Under the pieces are notes generated by a model, which saw only the letters and a list, made by a program, of their open reading frames with translations, had not been told where the DNA came from and searched no databases. A stretch of 18,136 nt of DNA, taken from positions 1 to 18,136 of the forward strand of contig JAIVGV010000014.1 in the NCBI GenBank assembly GCA_020201365.1, given 5' to 3'. Made by a program: the position numbers and the translations under genes. Shown here in pieces: positions 12,886 through 18,136 of the stretch; positions within the stretch are counted from its first letter, which is position 1; each line of letters starts with the position of its first letter. Source of the DNA: Acidobacteriota bacterium (GTDB lineage: Bacteria > Acidobacteriota > Blastocatellia > Pyrinomonadales > Pyrinomonadaceae).

Positions 12886-15783
12886 TCACCGCAGCAGCGG
12901 CGCCATCTGGCGGATCCGCTCCATCTGGAGATGCAGTAGGTAAGGGCCTATATCCTTCTTCATGATTCTCAGGCCGTAAGCCGCCGGCGTGATGGCAGGC
13001 CCGAGCGCGCGCCGTTCGGACCTCGGCACGCCGCGCGCGATGAGTCTCGGCACGTCGATCCGCCGTCCGCTCGGCACGGCGCGCGAGCGCACCGGGGCAA
13101 ACGTCCCTTTCTGCGCGGCCGGGTTGAGAAATAGGTTGGCGCGGGCCAGCACCCCTTCACTGCGGAGCGGGTTCCCTGCGTCCCTGATGGGATCGCGCGG
13201 CGTGCGCAGCGGATCGAGGATGCCCCAGTTCCAGGGGGGGACTCTGGTGATCTGAAAATATTTGTTACTGATGCAATTCTCGACGGAGGTGACGAGGCCG
13301 GGGGCGTCCCAGTTGTTGAAGTAGATGGTCTCCGACGCCGAACGACCGTAGTCGTCTTGCGCCGAGAGGATGACGCGGAACTCATTCAGTTGCGAGAAGT
13401 CGTCGGTCGGCGTCGAGCCGGCCGTGACGACGAGCGTGTCGTTGTTCGCCCCACTGACGGCCGCGTCGGGGAACGCTACCCACTCCTCCTTGCCGGCGAC
13501 GCGCTTCTCGACCTTCCCCCACTGGTACTGTGGCGCGGTGGGGGGCGGCACGTGGTACGGGTTTGGCGGGATGAACATCTTTGCCTGTAGCTTCACCTCC
13601 GAGTGGAACACGACCGGCGTCGTGGCCGTCGCGAGGCAGAGCGCGCCGGCGGCCCCACCCTCGCTCATCTTCGTCAGTACGCCGGGCGCGCTCTGGCCAC
13701 CTTTTACTTGGAGCTCAGCCGGGGCGTCCACCGTCGCATGCGGGATCTCCAACTCGAGCTCCGCGCTCGCGCGCTCGTAGGCGTCGGTCGCGCGAAGCTC
13801 GTAGGTGGATCTGTCCGACTCGCGTATGGCGAGCGTGATGGTCGGCCCGTCGCCGAGCTTCAACACGATAGGGACGACCGTCAGTTGGCCGACCTGTTTT
13901 CCCGGAGGGGGACTCGTGACCCACCACGAGTAGGAAGGGGCGGTCGCGAAGTCTGCGCTTGTCGCCTTCAAGGAGGGCTTGTAGAGAAGCGACTTCTGAC
14001 CACCTGTGTTGACGACCTCATACGTGTAGCTCCCGAGCCGCTGCCGCGCCAGCGACGTCGTCGGGTGCGGGACAGAGACTGCGGCCTCCCACGACGTGAT
14101 GGTCTCATCCTTGAATGTCGTCGCCGTCGACGCTACCTCGAAGTCGTACCCCTTCAGCGAGCCGCCCTTGAGCGGCGCCACAGGGACGTAGATGTCCACA
14201 GAGAACGGGAGGGCGAGGAGGGAGCCGAGGTTGCCCAGCTTGTCGTTATACTTGTCGTTGCCGGATGACTTCGGATTCACGGCGTAGGCCGGCCCCGGAA
14301 CATTCCACGCCAGACTCTTGATCGGCAGCTCCTTCCCCGAAAGCTGCACCTTCGAGGTGGCGGGCACCCTCCACCAGTGCGCTGTGTACGGAGCCTTGCC
14401 ACCGCCCAGCGGCTCGCCGGCCTTGACGAGCCCGAGCGAGACCGGCTTCTGCACCGTCACGGAGTTGCTCGCCGTGCCTTGCAGCACCTGCTTCGTCTCT
14501 ACCGTCGCAACGCCCCATCCGCCGTACAGGCGATGCTCCTCGTCCGTGTCCCTGTACTTCGGATTTGCGGCGAACGTCGGGCAGGAGCTGAGGTCGCGGT
14601 CGGTGAACTGTTCGGCGAAATCCTGTAGCCCTTCGTCCTGCCCGTTCCACAGGCGCTTGTCGAGCGCGGTGACGCGGCAGGCCGGCTCGTAGAGTAGGCC
14701 GCTGCCTTTGATCTGATCGCTCGTGGGCTTGGCCGGGACGACGAAGGTGTCCGGGCGGATCGAGACGTAGGAGAGGTAGTTACCGCCGTCGTATCTGTTG
14801 TCGACCCAGTTCTCGCAGATGCGCCCTCCGAGCGACCCGCCGCCGGCGTCCGCCGCCTTACCGTAGTCGGCGAAGACGCGAACCTTGTAGTTGCCGCCGT
14901 AAAAAGGTTTCGCCGCGTCTTCGTCGGCGAGGTTCGCGGTCACCAGCGCGCGCGCCGGGTGCAGCTCCGGCTTCCCGCCTTCGTGCTTCGTGTCGGCGAC
15001 GGCCGTGCCGTAGAAAAGCGCGGGGGCGCGACAGAGGCCCGCGCCGGCGTCGCACTCGGCGAGATCGGCCGCCGTCTTGAGGTCGGCGATGTCCTGCCCT
15101 TCTTCGTCCGGATCAAGGTCGTCGATTTGCACCTCAGCCTCGACGTTCGACGTGCGGTCGGCGGCGAACGCCGTGAACGCCTGGAACTTCGCGGGATCGA
15201 GCTGCACGGCGCCCCACATCTTGAAGCCGATGTCGGTGTGGCCGGCGGCGACCAACCCCTCGGCGAACTCTGGAATCTGGCTCGCCGCCTGAGCGATCTG
15301 GTCGGCGATGGCGGCCTCGGCGGGTGTCAGGGTCGAGCGGTCGCCGAACTTCGCGAGTTCGACCGTGGCCTGTGCGCGCCACTCCGGCGTGGCCGCGTTC
15401 CAGAAGATGTTGAGGAAATTCTTGCGTTCCGCGGCGCAGTCGCGACCGAACATCTTCTTGCCGTCTGGACACCCCGCCTTGTCGACCGGGCGGATGACGA
15501 AGTTCCAATCTTGGTCGTTGTCACCGCCGCTGTAGCGGAACACGTGGACGATAGTGACCACGATCCCGTCGTGGATCGATCCGAGCGGGACGTAGCCGTG
15601 CCCCGGCCAGAAGAAGTCCGGGCCGGGGCAATCGCCTTTAGATAGCGGGGGGAGCGGGTCTAATACTTGCGCCGACAGTCGGGCCGTGCAGGAGGCGAGA
15701 CCGATCAGTGCCGAGAGAATGATAGCCGTGCCACGCATCCTACTCCTCTTCGGGGGCGTCGCGAGGTTGAATTCCTTCTGCAT
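12886..15783 (-). CDS. Large exported protein of unknown function (965 residues)
   Basis: I do not recognise the family. The start at ATG 15783 is chosen for its strong AGGAGGAGG ribosome site 7 nt upstream; the open frame runs further up without support. Residues 16-38 are an export signal (MRGTAIILSALIGLASC), and LASC at residues 29-32 is a good lipobox, so it may be a lipoprotein with Cys32. Residues 50-130 are a distinct Cys-containing segment (DCPGPDFFWPGHG, AGCPDGKKMFGRDC) that may form disulfides. The middle (about 400-850) alternates short beta-like stretches with Pro/Gly turns and probably contains several Ig-like domains. The last 100 residues are basic and Arg/Pro-rich. It is the second gene of a unit, 37 bp after the serine-hydrolase gene. 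A surface or periplasmic partner of that protein is inferred from context only. Confidence 0.8.
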   Translation of the reverse strand: MQKEFNLATPPKRSRMRGTAIILSALIGLASCTARLSAQVLDPLPPLSKGDCPGPDFFWPGHGYVPLGSIHDGIVVTIVHVFRYSGGDNDQDWNFVIRPVDKAGCPDGKKMFGRDCAAERKNFLNIFWNAATPEWRAQATVELAKFGDRSTLTPAEAAIADQIAQAASQIPEFAEGLVAAGHTDIGFKMWGAVQLDPAKFQAFTAFAADRTSNVEAEVQIDDLDPDEEGQDIADLKTAADLAECDAGAGLCRAPALFYGTAVADTKHEGGKPELHPARALVTANLADEDAAKPFYGGNYKVRVFADYGKAADAGGGSLGGRICENWVDNRYDGGNYLSYVSIRPDTFVVPAKPTSDQIKGSGLLYEPACRVTALDKRLWNGQDEGLQDFAEQFTDRDLSSCPTFAANPKYRDTDEEHRLYGGWGVATVETKQVLQGTASNSVTVQKPVSLGLVKAGEPLGGGKAPYTAHWWRVPATSKVQLSGKELPIKSLAWNVPGPAYAVNPKSSGNDKYNDKLGNLGSLLALPFSVDIYVPVAPLKGGSLKGYDFEVASTATTFKDETITSWEAAVSVPHPTTSLARQRLGSYTYEVVNTGGQKSLLYKPSLKATSADFATAPSYSWWVTSPPPGKQVGQLTVVPIVLKLGDGPTITLAIRESDRSTYELRATDAYERASAELELEIPHATVDAPAELQVKGGQSAPGVLTKMSEGGAAGALCLATATTPVVFHSEVKLQAKMFIPPNPYHVPPPTAPQYQWGKVEKRVAGKEEWVAFPDAAVSGANNDTLVVTAGSTPTDDFSQLNEFRVILSAQDDYGRSASETIYFNNWDAPGLVTSVENCISNKYFQITRVPPWNWGILDPLRTPRDPIRDAGNPLRSEGVLARANLFLNPAAQKGTFAPVRSRAVPSGRRIDVPRLIARGVPRSERRALGPAITPAAYGLRIMKKDIGPYLLHLQMERIRQMAPLLR

Positions 15784-15786
15784 ATG

Positions 15787-15796
15787 TCCTCCTCCT
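15787..15796 (-). promoter_or_regulatory. Strong ribosome-binding site that fixes the start of the 965-residue protein
   Basis: AGGAGGAGGA on the minus strand, with the AGGAGG core 7 nt from ATG 15783. The strength contrasts with the weak or absent sites before hutU, hutH and the M23 gene. Confidence 0.8.
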
Positions 15797-15820
15797 GCTT
15801 CGCGATGCGCCGGGTCTCGT

Positions 15821-17869
15821 TTATGGCTTAGTCGTGAGCGCCTTCTTGTAGGCATTTTCTAGGACGGATTTCGCGCTCCCCCCTCCGGGGATGTCGGAGT
15901 TGACCAATAGCACGCCGACCATACGGGGGCCGGCCTTGGGCCCGAAGATGACGGCAGAGGTGGTGATCGAGCGGCAGCCGTCGTCGAAGCATTTTCTCCA
16001 GCCGCCGTTCTTCTCGATCTCCTTGTCGAAGGCCACGTCCAGTCCGAGCGAGCTCGTGCGCATGTCGTCGAGCTGCTTCGGGGTGAGGATTTTGCCATCG
16101 CCGGCACTGAGGCTGGCGAGCACTTTGGCCAAGTCTTCGACCGAGAGGTACCACCCGTCGGCGCCGCACGTGAGCGTCCTGTCGCCCCAGTCGTACCCCT
16201 GCTTCGTGCCCGGATAAACGTAGGCGAGGGCGTAGTTCGAGGCGCCGGGGTTTTGCGCCGGGGGCCTGCACGTCACGCCCTTTCGGCCGACGGGGTCGAA
16301 GACGTTCTGCTGCACTAGCTTCACGTACTGGTCGGCGAGGGTCTGCGGTCGCGTCGCCGGGTTGCCGTCCTCCGCCAGGCCGGCGACCTTAGGCAGGAGG
16401 ACGCGGAAGATGGCGAAGTTGTAGTTGCTGTAGCAATAGGTCTGATCGTTCGGGTTAATCGGGTGGCTCACGTTTTTTACGTCGGAGCCCTGGCACGTGG
16501 TCGTGGCGCTACCGCTGACCGGCTGCTCGAAGAGTTCCTTCAGCGTCGCGTAGTCTTGCTCGACGTTGCCGTAGTCCTTGATGCCGCTCCTCTGGCTGAG
16601 CAGCTGGGCGAACGTGATCTTCTTGACGTAGTCGCTGACCTCCCAGTCCGACGGCAGGTACGGCCCGATGGCCGCGCCGACGTCTATATGCCTCTCCGCC
16701 AGAATCCGCACGGCGGCGATGGCGGTCACGAGTTTGCTGACGCTGGCGACGGTGATCTTGGTTGCCGAGGTGAAGTCACTCGCCGGCTCGTCCGCCGCCG
16801 TGCGGGACTGGCCGTAGGAGCCGAACCCAGGATACTGTCCGACGAAGAACGAGTAGCCGACGGCGCTCCCGTCGAGCTCGTCGTGGATGTTGATCGCGAC
16901 CTGGCAGGGCTTGACGCATTGCTTGCCGTCGCAGACGGGCGCGCCGTGCGGGGGCTCGTAGTAGTTGCCCCAGCCCTCCTGCGGGAGGCGCGTCTCGCGG
17001 TGGCCGTCCGCCGGCGCCTGCGCCTGCGGCCCGCGCCAGTCCATGACGCCGCGTAGGTCGACGCCGCAGCGGTCCCGGTACTGCTGCCTCCAGCTCGTGT
17101 ACTGTTTGTCCTCCGGCAGCTGCGACGTGGGCGGCGGCAGGATCGCGTCCAGGTGTATGCCCACCAGCTGCGTGCCGCCGGGCTTGAGGCTCGGGACGCT
17201 CACCGGGCTGTGCTGACGCATCAGCACGCTCTGATCCTTGACGGTGAGCCAGACGGGGTCGGTCGCGGTCTTGCCCCTGTTACTGACCCGCAACGTGAGG
17301 TCGGCCCCAGCGAAATGGAGTTGCGTTAGAGGGACCACGCCGACCTTCTCCACATAGGTCGCGACCTCCAGCGAGGGGAAGACCGCCCCCGCGCCGAATT
17401 TAACCGGTGGCGTCTTCGACCCTTCGGGGACCTGCGAGACGATGACCGGCACCGATGGCGCGCCCAGCGGGTGCTTGGCCGCGTCGTGCGCCGCGATCGT
17501 GATGTTAAATTTCACGGGCGCCGACGGCGGCGTCGGGAGCAGAAAAGCGTTGGCCGCAATCGTGAATCGGACGAAGTGCCCGAGAGCTGGGGCCGGCGCC
17601 TCGCCGCTCGCGACCAGCTTATTCCCCGCGCTGACGTTAGTGACCCGCCAGGTGCCGCCGGTCGCGCCGCTCTGGTCGGTCGTCCACTGCAACGTGATCT
17701 CTTCCGGCGCGGTGACGGTGACCGCCGCCTCGAGCGTTTCAAACTCGCCGCTGCCGCGGATGGCTTGCAGGGTCGTGCCGCCGTAGGCGGCCGCGGGCGT
17801 GGGGGCGGCGAAAAGGCTGCCGAAGGGGATGAGCGTGGCGCAGAGCAGAGCGCGTAATTTATTTGTCAT
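15821..17869 (-). CDS. Exported serine hydrolase of the beta-lactamase/class C (PF00144-like) fold with N-terminal beta domains
   Basis: A 682-residue protein from ATG 17869, with a GAGGAGGG site just upstream. Residues 1-28 are a signal peptide (ALLCATLIPFGSLFAAPTPAAAYG). Residues 30-250 are beta-rich; the segment ADLTLRVSNRGKTATDPVWL (189-208) resembles a CARDB-like domain. Residues 325-682 match the serine beta-lactamase-like family: Ser376-Val-Ser-Lys379 in ITVASVSKLVTAIA, QLLSQRSGI (422-430), Tyr480-Ser-Asn482, and CGADGWYLSVEDLAKVLASL. The usual third motif (HTG/KTG) near the C-terminus is not evident. Cys pairs around 268-322, 459-479, 534-568 and 627-632 suggest disulfides. Possible roles are an esterase, a D-Ala peptidase or a peptidase-like protein; antibiotic hydrolysis is not implied. 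It is followed 37 bp later by the 965-residue gene. Confidence 0.85.
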   Translation of the reverse strand: MTNKLRALLCATLIPFGSLFAAPTPAAAYGGTTLQAIRGSGEFETLEAAVTVTAPEEITLQWTTDQSGATGGTWRVTNVSAGNKLVASGEAPAPALGHFVRFTIAANAFLLPTPPSAPVKFNITIAAHDAAKHPLGAPSVPVIVSQVPEGSKTPPVKFGAGAVFPSLEVATYVEKVGVVPLTQLHFAGADLTLRVSNRGKTATDPVWLTVKDQSVLMRQHSPVSVPSLKPGGTQLVGIHLDAILPPPTSQLPEDKQYTSWRQQYRDRCGVDLRGVMDWRGPQAQAPADGHRETRLPQEGWGNYYEPPHGAPVCDGKQCVKPCQVAINIHDELDGSAVGYSFFVGQYPGFGSYGQSRTAADEPASDFTSATKITVASVSKLVTAIAAVRILAERHIDVGAAIGPYLPSDWEVSDYVKKITFAQLLSQRSGIKDYGNVEQDYATLKELFEQPVSGSATTTCQGSDVKNVSHPINPNDQTYCYSNYNFAIFRVLLPKVAGLAEDGNPATRPQTLADQYVKLVQQNVFDPVGRKGVTCRPPAQNPGASNYALAYVYPGTKQGYDWGDRTLTCGADGWYLSVEDLAKVLASLSAGDGKILTPKQLDDMRTSSLGLDVAFDKEIEKNGGWRKCFDDGCRSITTSAVIFGPKAGPRMVGVLLVNSDIPGGGSAKSVLENAYKKALTTKP

Positions 17870-18030
17870 GGGCCCTCCTCGGGGATGTGCGAGGCGACTG
17901 CGGTCGGCCCTCCTAGTCGTTCCGCCAGGCCGGCGGTTCAATGATTGCTTCCGGCGCGCCAGCCGCCGTGAAGTGTATGCGCCACCGGAGCGGGGCGGCA
18001 GAGCATGAGTGTGCTTTTTTGGGAGGGAAC
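17870..18030. other. Gap between the regulator end and the serine-hydrolase gene
   Basis: Should contain the promoter of the exported two-gene unit (minus strand). A TTGAAC-like -35 is seen around 17937-17942, but no convincing -10 at the right distance. A CGCCGGCCTGGCGG hairpin lies just downstream of it. A T6 run (18015-18020) follows a 4-bp AGCA/TGCT stem, too short to call a terminator. Confidence 0.35.
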
Positions 18031-18136
18031 TTAAGAGATGAGGCGGTTGCGGAGGGCCTTGCCGACGGCCTCGGATTTGGAGTGGACGTGGAGTTTCTCG
18101 TAGATGCTGCGGATGTAGTTGCGGACGGTGTTGATG
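18031..18136 (-). CDS. LuxR/NarL-family response regulator, C-terminal end only
   Basis: Only the last 34 codons are in the window, ending with TAA at 18031-18033. INTVRNYIRSIYEKLHVHSK followed by SEAVGKALRNRLIS matches the recognition helix and last helix of the LuxR-type helix-turn-helix (TV..HI..IY.KL.V.SR.EAV). This part binds DNA; the N-terminal receiver or sensor domain lies outside. It is on the same strand as, and directly upstream of, the exported two-gene unit, so it may regulate it, but adjacency is the only evidence. Confidence 0.85.
   Translation of the reverse strand, partial: INTVRNYIRSIYEKLHVHSKSEAVGKALRNRLIS

Noticed and set aside
18002..18020. Terminator with a T6 run
   Set aside because: The stem is only 4 bp and the T run faces the wrong way for the minus-strand genes.

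Overview
The window looks like chromosomal DNA of a high-GC, free-living heterotroph, most likely an Acidobacteriota relative (Blastocatellia-like). This is inference: the signs are very CGCG-rich coding sequence, a lipoprotein with an Asn/Ala/Thr low-complexity linker, and intergenic hairpins built of short tandem units. No taxonomic marker gene is complete here and no database search was possible.

Left part (1-11216), dense and housekeeping-like. On the minus strand are a Xaa-Pro-type M24 peptidase (cut by the window edge), an exported esterase and hutU (urocanate hydratase). On the plus strand are two cell-wall genes, a membrane-anchored M23 peptidase and an L,D-transpeptidase lipoprotein. 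Then follow, on the minus strand, hutH (histidine ammonia-lyase) and an overlapping pair, an AlkA-like DNA glycosylase and a DUF2270 membrane protein. On the plus strand come tadA, with a near-consensus promoter, and tRNA-Ser(CGA). HutH and HutU are consecutive steps of histidine degradation (histidine to urocanate to imidazolonepropionate), but they are about 3 kb apart and separated by the two cell-wall genes. Nearly every intergenic gap in this part holds a large inverted repeat, and the clearest ones are made of four 7-nt tandem units per arm.

Right part (11217-18136), accessory in character. After tRNA-Ser there is about 620 bp without a recognisable gene, holding paired short direct repeats and a degenerate tRNA 3'-end-like sequence. 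It is followed by an orphan Phd/YefM-type antitoxin, an N-terminally truncated Uma2 nuclease, and a two-gene unit with strong Shine-Dalgarno sites. That unit encodes an exported serine-hydrolase (beta-lactamase fold) protein and a 965-residue exported protein of unknown function. The C-terminal end of a LuxR/NarL-type regulator lies at the far edge. All of these are on the minus strand. The less CGCG-rich composition suggests acquired DNA next to the tRNA.

Two genes, hutU and the Uma2 gene, look as if they lost N-terminal codons by internal deletion with a frame change. In hutU the native start and the first family motif are still readable in the wrong frame. No CRISPR array, transposase or complete integrase is visible. 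The best candidates for something undescribed are the tandem-unit hairpins and the exported two-gene unit.
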